Part shown: piece by piece, positions 17,069 through 24,945 of the stretch
Numbering within the stretch: position 1 is the first letter of the stretch
Layout of the letters: each line of letters begins with the position of its first letter
Assembly (NCBI GenBank): GCA_016462625.1
Contig: JAEMSV010000023.1
Coordinates: 2,047 to 48,372, forward strand
Length of the DNA stretch: 46,326 bases
Reading direction: 5' to 3'
DNA from: Solirubrobacteraceae bacterium
GTDB lineage: Bacteria; Actinomycetota; Thermoleophilia; Solirubrobacterales; Solirubrobacteraceae
Translations under genes and position numbers: made by a program
Notes under the pieces: model-generated
What the model saw: only the letters and a program-made list of their open reading frames with translations
Told to the model about the DNA's origin: nothing
The model's database searches: none

Positions 17069-17722
17069 CTAACTCGACCGCGCCCGGACGCCGGCGATGA
17101 GCCGTTCCAGGCCGCGATCGAACTCCCGCTCCCACGTCGATGCGGCGATCCACGGCGCGAGCTCGGCGAGCGCGGGAAGCGCCCCGGCTTCGGCCGCGGC
17201 TTCCACCTTGTCCGGACCGATCGAGACGGGCCGGCGCTCGATCAGGGACGCGGCCTCGCCGATGAGCGCGCCCACGACGTAGCTCCCGAAGAGCCAGAAG
17301 GTGGTGACGGCCTCCTCGGGTCCGAGCCCGCCGCGGCGAAGCGCCGCGAGCGCCGCGTCCACGGGCACCAGTGCGGCGGGCGACGCGATCGGCCGCGAGG
17401 CGACGAGCGGCGCCGCGTGAGGATGCGTCAGGACGACGGCGCGCAGGGCGGAGGCGATCGCGCGGAGCGTGTCGTCCCACGACAGCGAAGGTGGCGGCGG
17501 CCCGACGGATGCGCCAAGGAGCTCGGCGACCGCGTCCAGGAGGTCGTCCTTGTCCTCGACGTGGTTGTAGGGCGACATCGCGTGGACGCCGAGCTCCGTG
17601 GCGAGCGCGCGCATGGTGAGCCCCGCCAGGCCCTCGCGGTCGATCACGCGCAGCGCGCCCTCGGCCACGATCGCCCTTGTGAGGCCGGCCCGGCGGCTGC
17701 GTGGATCCTTGGCCTCTGTCAT
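17069..17722 (-). CDS. TetR/AcrR family transcriptional regulator
   Basis: A 217-residue regulator. The helix-turn-helix is in ALRVIDREGLAGLTMRALATELGVHAMSPYNHVEDKDDLLDAVAE (about residues 25-66), the normal TetR N-terminal DNA-binding domain; the rest is the ligand-binding helical domain, of the type with WDDTLRAIASALRAVVLTHP. The start is the ATG at 17722; a GTG 6 nt upstream is possible. It is divergent from the saccharopine-dehydrogenase-like gene, and two near-identical palindromes between them are likely its operators. It therefore probably represses both itself and the neighbour until an unknown ligand binds. Confidence 0.9.
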   Translation of the reverse strand: MTEAKDPRSRRAGLTRAIVAEGALRVIDREGLAGLTMRALATELGVHAMSPYNHVEDKDDLLDAVAELLGASVGPPPPSLSWDDTLRAIASALRAVVLTHPHAAPLVASRPIASPAALVPVDAALAALRRGGLGPEEAVTTFWLFGSYVVGALIGEAASLIERRPVSIGPDKVEAAAEAGALPALAELAPWIAASTWEREFDRGLERLIAGVRARSS

Positions 17723-17726
17723 TGAC

Positions 17727-17741
17727 ACCTACAGTGTAGGT
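17727..17741. promoter_or_regulatory. TetR operator 1 (ACCTACA-G-TGTAGGT)
   Basis: A perfect 7+1+7 palindrome between the divergent TetR and saccharopine-dehydrogenase-like genes. The core TACA-N-TGTA is identical to operator 2 27 bp away. It contains the minus-strand TACACT (17733-17738), which lies 17 nt after TTGTAT in operator 2, so the two sites would cover the -10 and -35 of the regulator's own promoter. Confidence 0.7.
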
Positions 17742-17751
17742 CTGTCACGGT

Positions 17752-17770
17752 ACACATACAATGTATGTGT
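17752..17770. promoter_or_regulatory. TetR operator 2 (ACACATACA-A-TGTATGTGT), overlapping a start codon
   Basis: A perfect 9+1+9 palindrome with the same TACA-N-TGTA core as operator 1. Its centre is the A of the ATG at 17761, so a bound repressor would sit on the first codons of the divergent gene. The centre-to-centre distance between the operators is 27 bp, about two and a half helical turns. Confidence 0.7.
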
Positions 17771-18882
17771 CGACGGAAGCGCCTCCCTCCCTCACCACCA
17801 CCGACCGCGCGACGGCGCGCGGCGCGGTCCTCATCGCCGGCGGGTATGGGGTCGTCGGCACGCAGATCGCCGGGCTGTTGCGCGCTCGGCATCCGGACCT
17901 GCCGCTCCTGCTCGGCGGGCGCTCGATCGAGCGGGCGACCACCGCGGCACACGCGCTCGGCGCGGCGGGAGCGCTCTTGGACGTCAGCGCGGCCGATCCG
18001 CTCGACGGGCTGGATGGCACTCCTGCGGCCATCGTGACGGCGGTCAACGACGCCGACGACCGGCTGCTCGATGCCGCCCTCGCGCACGACATCCCGCTCG
18101 TCGACATCACCCGCTGGACAGCGCGCGTGCAGACCGCCGTGGCCCGGTGCGCCGTCGCCCGCCCCGGCGCCCCGGTTCTGCTCGCCTCGGGGTGGATGGC
18201 CGGTGTCGTCCCGCTGTTGGCGGCCTGGGCCGCCGGGGAGGACGACGCACCGGCGCATCGCATCGATGTGGCGGTGCGCTACGAGCTGGCCGACCGCTCG
18301 GGGCCCGACTCCTTCGCGTACATGGACCGGTTCGCCGAGCGATTCGAGATCACCATCGACGGGCGGCAGCAGCTCGTGCCGGGCCTCTCGGACGGGCGGC
18401 GGGCCACGTTCGCGGACCGAAGCCGCGCCCGCTGCTACCGCTTCGACACGCCGGAGCAGTTCACGCTGCCGGTCACCCTCGGCGTGCCGACCGTCGCGAC
18501 GCGGATCGGGTTCGACAGCGCCGTCGCGACCCGATCGATGGTGGGGCTCCGCCGGGTCGGCGCGCTCCGCGCCCTGTCGCACCCGCGCCTGACGCGCATC
18601 CGCCACGCCCTCCTGCACCAGTCGGGCGACGGCGCCGGTGCCCAGGTGCGCATCGACGTCCACCGCGAGACGTCGACCACGACCGTGCACGTCGCCGACC
18701 CGCTCGGCCAGTCCCATCTGACGGCGGCGGGCGCGCTCGTCGCCGTGGAGCGAGTCCTCGCACTGGACGGGGCCGCGAGCGAACCGGAGGGCGCGCGCTT
18801 TTCCGAGCAGCACCCAGATCCGGACGGAGCGGTGGCCACGCTCCGCGCCTGCGGCGTGCAGATCATCCGCGCGGCCGCGTAA
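17761..18882 (+). CDS. Saccharopine dehydrogenase-like NAD(P)-binding protein
   Basis: A 373-residue protein. The Rossmann motif VLIAGGYGVVGTQIAGLL is near residues 23-40, followed by LLLGGRSIERA, AIVTAVNDADDRLLDAALAHDIPLVDITRW and a long C-terminal substrate domain. This matches the saccharopine dehydrogenase-like family (trans-acting enoyl reductase-type proteins included), which has varied and often unknown oxidoreductase roles. The ATG lies in operator 2 and there is no ribosome binding site; a GTG at 17767 is an alternative start. The arrangement with a divergent TetR gene suggests induction by its substrate. Confidence 0.8.
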   Translation: MYVSTEAPPSLTTTDRATARGAVLIAGGYGVVGTQIAGLLRARHPDLPLLLGGRSIERATTAAHALGAAGALLDVSAADPLDGLDGTPAAIVTAVNDADDRLLDAALAHDIPLVDITRWTARVQTAVARCAVARPGAPVLLASGWMAGVVPLLAAWAAGEDDAPAHRIDVAVRYELADRSGPDSFAYMDRFAERFEITIDGRQQLVPGLSDGRRATFADRSRARCYRFDTPEQFTLPVTLGVPTVATRIGFDSAVATRSMVGLRRVGALRALSHPRLTRIRHALLHQSGDGAGAQVRIDVHRETSTTTVHVADPLGQSHLTAAGALVAVERVLALDGAASEPEGARFSEQHPDPDGAVATLRACGVQIIRAAA

Positions 18883-18900
18883 TCGGACCGCCGCGACGCG

Positions 18901-18906
18901 TACGTT
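18901..18906 (+). promoter_or_regulatory. Candidate -10 element (TACGTT) of the ferritin gene
   Basis: TACGTT is followed by 6 nt and the ATG at 18913; no Shine-Dalgarno sequence intervenes. This is the spacing of a leaderless transcript. Confidence 0.45.
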
Positions 18907-18912
18907 TCTGAC

Positions 18913-19452
18913 ATGCCCGTCCCAGCGCCCGCCTTCGTCGATCTCCTCAACCAGCAGATCGGCCACGAGTTCGCCGCCCATCAGCAATACGTCGCGATCG
19001 CCGTCTACTACGACGGCGAGGCCCTGCCGCGCCTGGCGTCCTTCTTCTACGCCCAGGCGCTCGAGGAGCGCAACCACGCGATGATGATGGTCAAGTACCT
19101 CGACGACGCGGACGGCGGCCCGATCATCCCCGGCGTGGACGCACCGAAGAACGACTTCGCCGACCTCGTCGAGCCGGTCGCGATCGCCCTCGACCAGGAG
19201 AAGCGCGTCAGCGACCAGATCAACGCGCTCGCGAAGGTCGCGCGGGACGAGGGCGACTACGGCTCCGAGCAGTTCATCCAGTGGTTCATCAAGGAGCAGG
19301 TCGAGGAGGTCTCGACGATGAGCGACCTCCTGAAGATCGTGACGCGCGCGAAGGAGAACCCGCTGCTGGCGGAGGAGTACCTGGTGCGTGAGGGGTTCGG
19401 GGAAGAGGGCTCCGATCCGACCGCGCCCGACGCAGCTGGTGGGGCTCTCTAG
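18913..19452 (+). CDS. ftn: Ferritin (iron storage, ferroxidase active)
   Basis: A 179-residue non-haem ferritin. The ferroxidase ligands all appear at the positions of E. coli FtnA plus two: Glu19, Glu52, His55 (EExNH), Glu96, Gln129 and Glu132. The first helix reads GHEFAAHQQYVAIAVYY. The protein would form a 24-mer cage oxidising Fe(II) and storing Fe(III) in the cytoplasm. The short acidic C-terminal tail (GSDPTAPDAAGGAL) has no targeting motif that I recognise. It is separated by a 163-nt gap with a strong hairpin from the convergent VWA gene and is probably monocistronic. Confidence 0.95.
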   Translation: MPVPAPAFVDLLNQQIGHEFAAHQQYVAIAVYYDGEALPRLASFFYAQALEERNHAMMMVKYLDDADGGPIIPGVDAPKNDFADLVEPVAIALDQEKRVSDQINALAKVARDEGDYGSEQFIQWFIKEQVEEVSTMSDLLKIVTRAKENPLLAEEYLVREGFGEEGSDPTAPDAAGGAL

Positions 19453-19471
19453 CCCGTTCGCTGGTGGTCAT

Positions 19472-19498
19472 GGGATGGGCGAGGCCGCTCCCCATCCC
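19472..19498. terminator. Bidirectional terminator-like hairpin
   Basis: GGGATGGG (19472-19479) pairs with CCCATCCC (19491-19498), and the inner bases add GAG/CTC pairs around a GCCG loop with one bulged C. It lies between the convergent ferritin and VWA genes. There is no T-tract, as is usual in very GC-rich bacteria. A second hairpin, CCCACC/GGTGGG, is at 19545-19565. The rest of the 163-nt gap shows nothing recognisable. Confidence 0.6.
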
Positions 19499-19615
19499 CT
19501 TCGCCACGGTCCCGCCGGCGACGTGGGCTCCCGCGCTCGCCTGGCCCACCTGACGCTGTGGTGGGAAGGGTGGCGGCCGGCGTTTGGAGTCAGCCCACCC
19601 GGCCTACCGAAGCGC

Positions 19616-20593
19616 TCAGACGAAGCGACCGAACCAGCGCAGCGACAGGCCGCCACCCAAGAGCAGCAAGAGCACCGCGCCGCCGGCGAAGGCCGCGGTG
19701 ACCTCGCGGTCCTCCTTCTCCGTGCCCACCCTCGCCCCCAGGTCGTCGTAGACCGCGTCGAGCTCGTCAGCGCTGTCGGCGTCGAACGTCCGCCCACCCG
19801 TCGTCTCGGCGATCCGCTGCAGCGTCTCGGTATCGGGCGGGACCGGGATGGTCCGCGGGACGAGGTCGCCGGGCTGCTGCAGGGTGATCGTGCCGTCGGG
19901 CGTGCCGAGGGCGATCGTGTAGACGGGGACGCCGAGCTCCTTGGCCTGCTCGGCGACCTGCTCGGGCTGCGCCGTTCCCGAGGTGTTCTCGCCGTCGGAG
20001 AGCAGGACGATCGCGGCGGGCGTCTCGTCCTGGCCGGCCTTCTTCGCCTTCTCGGCGACGTCGCGGACCTGCTCGAGGCCGATGCTCAGGCCGTCGCCCA
20101 TCGCGGTGCCGCCCTGCGGGCGCTGAGAATCGAGCGCGGACTTGATCTGCTCGCGGTCGGTCGTCGGCGCGATGTTCAGCGCCGCGGTGTTGGAGAACGA
20201 CGCGAGCCCGAGCTTGACCTCATCCGGGAGCCCGTCGGCGAACTTCTTCGCCGCGGTGCGGGCGCTCTCCAGGCGGTTGGGCTGGATGTCCTCGGCCATC
20301 ATCGAGCCGGAGGTGTCGGTGACGAGCATGACCGTCGCCTCCTCCTTCGGCACCGAGAACGCCATGTGCGGGCGCGCCATCGCGAAGACCAGTGCGGCGA
20401 GCGCGAGCAGGAGCAGCGCGGGCGGCATGTGGCGGCGCCAGTTCGGCCGCTCCTTCACCACGGCGCTGAGCAGCGCGACGTTCGTGAACCGCGCCGCGTA
20501 CTTGGGACGGCGCGACTGCGCGAAGACGTAGGCGATGAGCGCCAGAGGGATCAGCGCGAGCCCGGCGAGGGCGGCGGGAACGTCGAAGCTCAT
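19616..20593 (-). CDS. VWA domain membrane protein (BatA-like)
   Basis: A 325-residue protein with two N-terminal membrane helices (about 7-25 and 57-75), a von Willebrand factor A domain and a C-terminal helix (about 300-320). The metal site MIDAS is complete: DTSGS at residues 93-97, a threonine in GGTAMGDG and the aspartate in LLSDGEN. The layout is that of BatA/aerotolerance-type proteins encoded after moxR and DUF58 genes. It probably works with the MoxR ATPase in assembling or quality-controlling envelope proteins. The start overlaps the DUF58 gene by 4 nt (ATGA). Confidence 0.88.
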   Translation of the reverse strand: MSFDVPAALAGLALIPLALIAYVFAQSRRPKYAARFTNVALLSAVVKERPNWRRHMPPALLLLALAALVFAMARPHMAFSVPKEEATVMLVTDTSGSMMAEDIQPNRLESARTAAKKFADGLPDEVKLGLASFSNTAALNIAPTTDREQIKSALDSQRPQGGTAMGDGLSIGLEQVRDVAEKAKKAGQDETPAAIVLLSDGENTSGTAQPEQVAEQAKELGVPVYTIALGTPDGTITLQQPGDLVPRTIPVPPDTETLQRIAETTGGRTFDADSADELDAVYDDLGARVGTEKEDREVTAAFAGGAVLLLLLGGGLSLRWFGRFV

Positions 20594-21561
20594 GCCTTCG
20601 CCCCCGTCCGGCGCGCGGGCCGCCAGCCGGCGCGATGGCGTGCGCCGCGCAGCGCGGCGGCGAGCGGGCCGAGCCAGTCGCCCTCGGTGGAGAGCACCGC
20701 GTGCTCCGAGCCGGTCCCGACCAGGGAGATGCGCAGCTGCTCGCGCTCGGCGGCCGCCACCTCGGCGAATCGGCGGCGCACGCGCTTGCTCCTGGTGTCG
20801 ACGCGGATGTGGCGCCCGGTCTCGGGATCGACGAGCGCCAGGTCGGCGCCGACGTCGGGGAGGTCCTGCTCGCGCGGGTCGCGGATCTCGACGGCCAGGC
20901 CGGTGTGCCGGTGCAGCACGCGCCGCAGCTCGGGGACCCACGTGTCGTGGTCGTCGCCGCGGAAGTCGCTGACGACGATGACCAGCGCGGCGCCCCGCGT
21001 CATCTGCGAGACCATCCGCAGCGCGTCGGTGAGGGTCGAAGGGTTCTCGGTCTCGTCGGGCGCGACGTCGGCTCGGGCCTGGGAGAGCGCCTGGAGCGTC
21101 CCGGCGCGCCCGGAGTGCGGGCGGTGGGCCTTCGGTGCCCCGGCGTCGCCGAAGGTGATGACGCCCAGCTGGTTGCCGCGCCGCGTCGCGAGCGTCGCCA
21201 TCACGCCGGCAACGCCCTCGGCGACGTCGGCCTTCACGCGGTCGGCCGTCCCGAAGCCCATCGACGCGCTGCGATCGAGCAGCAGCCACGTCGTCAGCGA
21301 GCGCTCGGCGACGTGGACGCGCACCTGCGGCTCGCCGGTCCGCGCGCTGGCGGCGGCGTCGAGGTAGCGCACGTCGTCGCCCGGCTGGTAGGGCCGGATG
21401 CGCGCGAGCTCGGTGCCCGCGCCGATCTGCGCGCTCATGCGGTCGCCCGGCCACAGGTCACGGACCCGGCGGGCGGAGGCCAGCTCGAGCTGGCGCACCG
21501 CGGTCGCGGAGATCGGCCCCGGGCCGAGGCGCGGATTGGGGATGTCCTTGGAGCGGGCCAC
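20590..21561 (-). CDS. DUF58 domain protein with degenerate VWA fold
   Basis: A 323-residue soluble protein. The DUF58 hallmark RIRPYQPGDDVRYLDAAASARTGE is at about residues 54-77, followed by a VWA-like segment with DRSAS at 96-100. Proteins of this family always accompany MoxR ATPases and are thought to be partner or adaptor proteins. It is 6 nt downstream of moxR and overlaps the VWA gene by 4 nt, so the three are one operon. Confidence 0.9.
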   Translation of the reverse strand: MARSKDIPNPRLGPGPISATAVRQLELASARRVRDLWPGDRMSAQIGAGTELARIRPYQPGDDVRYLDAAASARTGEPQVRVHVAERSLTTWLLLDRSASMGFGTADRVKADVAEGVAGVMATLATRRGNQLGVITFGDAGAPKAHRPHSGRAGTLQALSQARADVAPDETENPSTLTDALRMVSQMTRGAALVIVVSDFRGDDHDTWVPELRRVLHRHTGLAVEIRDPREQDLPDVGADLALVDPETGRHIRVDTRSKRVRRRFAEVAAAEREQLRISLVGTGSEHAVLSTEGDWLGPLAAALRGARHRAGWRPARRTGAKA

Positions 21562-21567
21562 GAAGAC

Positions 21568-22623
21568 CTAGGCCGCGCGGGCTTCCTCGGCGGGTGAGAG
21601 CTCGACGTCGGGCATCGGCACCGTCTCGAGGATGCGGTCCAGGACGGTGTCGGCGTCGACGCCCTCCGCGAGGGCCTCGTAGCTGAGCACCAGCCGGTGG
21701 CGCAGCACGTCGCGCGCCAGGTCCTTGACGTCGCGCGGGAGCGCGTACTCGCGGCCGCGCAGCAGCGCGAGCGCCCGAGCGGCATGGACCATGTTCAGAG
21801 ATGCGCGCGGCGAGGCGCCGAACTCGATGAACGGGGCGACGTCGCCGAGGCCGATCTCGGCCGGCCGCCGGGTGGCGACGGTCAGCGCGACGGCGTAGTC
21901 GACCACCTGCCGGTCGACGTAGACCTCCTCGGCGGTCTTCCGGTGCGTGGCGAGTTGCTCGGGCGAGAGCACGGCGCGGATCGCCTGCGCGGGCTGCAGC
22001 GAGCGGGCCACGATCGCGGCCTCCTCGCGGTCGCTCGGGTAGTCGACGACGAGCTTGAACATGAAGCGGTCGACCTGCGCCTCGGGCAGCGGGTACGTGC
22101 CCTCGTTCTCGATCGGGTTCTGCGTCGCGAGGACGAGGAACGGATCGGGAACGGGATGCGTCGCGCCGCCGATCGTCACCTGCTGCTCCTGCATGACCTC
22201 GAGCAGCGCGCTCTGCACCTTCGCCGGCGCGCGGTTGATCTCGTCGGCCAGGAGGAGGTTGGCGAACACCGGGCCCAGCTCGGTCTCGAGCTCGCCCGTG
22301 TCGGGCCGGTAGACCCGCGTGCCCACGAGGTCGGCCGGCACGAGGTCGGGCGTGAACTGGATCCGCGCGAAGCTCCCACCGAGGACGTCGGCGAGGGTGT
22401 TGACCGTGCGGGTCTTGGCGAGGCCCGGCACGCCCTCGAGGAGGACGTGACCGCCGGCGAGCAGCGCGACGAGGAGACGCTCGAGCATCGGCTCCTGGCC
22501 GACGATCACGCGCTTGACCTCGAACAGCGCCGCCTCGAGCTGCTCACGGGCGATGGCCTGTGCGTCGCTGCGCGCGGCCTGGTCGTGCTGCTGGGTCACC
22601 TGGGTGTCGTCCTGATGCTCCAT
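21568..22623 (-). CDS. moxR: MoxR family AAA+ ATPase
   Basis: A 351-residue AAA+ ATPase. Walker A is GVPGLAKT at residues 64-71, Walker B LLLADE at 123-128, followed by the sensor/arginine region VLATQNPIENEGTYPLPEAQVDRF, typical of MoxR. The N-terminal 25 residues are Gln/Asp-rich and not conserved. It is a chaperone-like ATPase expected to act with the DUF58 and VWA proteins encoded next to it. It starts 4 nt after the protease gene stop, giving the order protease, moxR, DUF58, VWA. Confidence 0.94.
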   Translation of the reverse strand: MEHQDDTQVTQQHDQAARSDAQAIAREQLEAALFEVKRVIVGQEPMLERLLVALLAGGHVLLEGVPGLAKTRTVNTLADVLGGSFARIQFTPDLVPADLVGTRVYRPDTGELETELGPVFANLLLADEINRAPAKVQSALLEVMQEQQVTIGGATHPVPDPFLVLATQNPIENEGTYPLPEAQVDRFMFKLVVDYPSDREEAAIVARSLQPAQAIRAVLSPEQLATHRKTAEEVYVDRQVVDYAVALTVATRRPAEIGLGDVAPFIEFGASPRASLNMVHAARALALLRGREYALPRDVKDLARDVLRHRLVLSYEALAEGVDADTVLDRILETVPMPDVELSPAEEARAA

Positions 22624-22627
22624 GCGA

Positions 22628-23770
<1,143 letters not shown>

Positions 23771-23827
23771 GACGGCTATGGAAGCCGCGGACCCTGAACG
23801 TCCGATAAGCGGGGGCTGGGGACAGCC

Positions 23828-24223
23828 TTAAAGGTTCGTGAGTGCCAGCACGGGCACGTCGTACGCGCGCAGAGCGTCATCGGCAGTGACGACGGTGAGG
23901 CCTCGGCGGATCGCCTGAGCGATAAGGAGGCGGTCAAAGGGATCGCGATGCAGCGCTGGGAGCTCGGCGACAGCCAGCGCATCCGCGTGCTCGATCGGAA
24001 GCAGATCCACTCCGCTGCGCCGTGCTCGACTCGGCACGTACGAGGCGGGCTGCTCGGGCAGCGGCAGCCGGCCCAGACCATGCTTGATCGCGATCTCCCA
24101 GGAGCTCGCGGCCGACAGCGCGAGCTCGTGCTCCTGCGATGCCAGCGTGTCCACCGCCGACCCGAGCCGACCCGGGTCGGTCTGCAGCCAGAGGAAGACA
24201 TGCGTGTCCAGGAGCAGCTTCAC
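23828..24223 (-). CDS. PIN-domain toxin (VapC-like RNase)
   Basis: A 131-residue PIN domain. It starts KLLLDTHVFLW, the typical first strand of this toxin subgroup, and the acidic metal-binding residues are visible: Asp6, Glu43 (SWEIAIK), Asp95/Asp98 (RDPFDRLL) and Asp116 (TADDAL). Such proteins are Mg-dependent ribonucleases that stop growth when free. The start is GTG at 24223, overlapping the antitoxin stop by 4 nt (GTGA), the classic coupled order antitoxin then toxin. It ends 58 nt before the htrA gene start, on the same strand. Confidence 0.92.
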   Translation of the reverse strand: MKLLLDTHVFLWLQTDPGRLGSAVDTLASQEHELALSAASSWEIAIKHGLGRLPLPEQPASYVPSRARRSGVDLLPIEHADALAVAELPALHRDPFDRLLIAQAIRRGLTVVTADDALRAYDVPVLALTNL

Positions 24224-24450
24224 GACTCGAACGCCTCGATCAACGCGTCGGGCAGCGGCGCGTCGAAGTCTGCGGGCACGACAAAGACGCCCTCGTCCAC
24301 ACCGAACTCGCGGAGCGCCGGCGCGATGGCGACCAGCTTCGCGACTGGCGCGCCGCGACGGGTGATCACCACTTCCTCGCCGGCCTCGACGCGCTCGATC
24401 AGCACCGAGAGATGCGTCTTTGCTTCGTGCACGCCAACAGACTTAGTCAT
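24220..24450 (-). CDS. Phd/YefM family antitoxin
   Basis: A 76-residue protein. KSVGVHEAKTHLSVLIERVEAGEEVVITRRGAPVAKLV is the Phd/YefM DNA-binding N-terminal domain (VxExKxxLSxLIxxVxxGExVxITRRGxPVA), followed by an acidic toxin-binding tail (GVFVVPADFDAPLPDALIEAFES). It neutralises the PIN toxin and represses the pair. The ATG at 24450 lies at the centre of a 24-bp palindrome, a probable autoregulatory operator, and TAGACT in it is spaced for a leaderless mRNA. A longer frame to 24582 runs into the upstream gene in another frame and is rejected. Confidence 0.9.
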   Translation of the reverse strand: MTKSVGVHEAKTHLSVLIERVEAGEEVVITRRGAPVAKLVAIAPALREFGVDEGVFVVPADFDAPLPDALIEAFES

Positions 24451-24462
24451 ATGACTAAGTCT
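24439..24462. promoter_or_regulatory. 24-bp perfect palindrome: operator/promoter of the toxin-antitoxin pair
   Basis: The half-site AGACTTAGTCAT at 24439-24450 is followed directly by its exact inverse at 24451-24462. The antitoxin ATG is the last three bases of the left half read on the minus strand. Minus-strand TAGACT at 24458-24463 is followed by 7 nt and then the ATG. Binding by Phd would cover both the -10 and the start. This AT-rich patch stands out from its GC-rich surroundings. Confidence 0.7.
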
Positions 24463-24907
24463 ATCCCTCCGCGAGGATCTCGTCCATGACGCTCCGCAGC
24501 ATCGGCAGCGACGGTCGCCACTCGACGCGGGCGTAGGACCGCTCCACCGCGGCCATGTCGAGCAGGCCCTTCTCGCGCGCACGCCGGAACATGGCCGCGA
24601 GCTCTTCGCGCGTGCTGTCCTCCGCGACGTCGACGAGCGTCCGGGCGACCGACGTGACCGGGAGCCCGTCGACGACCGTCATCTCCTCCGGATGCAGTTC
24701 GGGCACGTGTCGGATCACCACACCCGGCGGCGGGGGCTCGGCCGCCCGTGGATCGTCGGGGCGACCGACGACGGTCAGGTAGATGAGGTCGCTCGGGTGT
24801 GAAGGCATGGCGAGATCGTCCATGCCGAGCCGATGAGCGAGTGCGCGGGACTGCAACAAGTGTGCGGACGAACTGCGCAGGCATCCCACGCAGAGGGGCC
24901 TGCCCAC
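24461..24907 (-). CDS. AbiEi antitoxin-like protein lacking its N-terminal winged helix (probable remnant)
   Basis: The frame encodes up to 148 residues. From about residue 20 it reads like the middle and end of AbiEi-type antitoxins: ALAHRLGMDDLAMPSHPSDLIYLTV, IRHVPELHPEEMTVVDGLPVTSVARTLVDVAEDSTREELAAMFRRA and a helical tail. The winged-helix domain that normally comes first is missing, because the divergent mutase promoter begins right there. It may be a 5'-truncated remnant left by a rearrangement, or a short protein starting at 24823 or 24808. No ribosome binding site is clear. The stop is 10 nt from the antitoxin start. Confidence 0.5.
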   Translation of the reverse strand: MGRPLCVGCLRSSSAHLLQSRALAHRLGMDDLAMPSHPSDLIYLTVVGRPDDPRAAEPPPPGVVIRHVPELHPEEMTVVDGLPVTSVARTLVDVAEDSTREELAAMFRRAREKGLLDMAAVERSYARVEWRPSLPMLRSVMDEILAEG

Positions 24908-24932
24908 ACCGCCCGCGACCCCCCTTGGGGCG

Positions 24933-24938
24933 TACCCT
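24933..24938 (+). promoter_or_regulatory. Candidate -10 element (TACCCT) of the mutase gene
   Basis: TACCCT is followed by 7 nt and the ATG at 24946, with no Shine-Dalgarno sequence between. It fits a leaderless transcript; no -35 hexamer is evident. Confidence 0.45.
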
Positions 24939-24945
24939 TGGCCTC

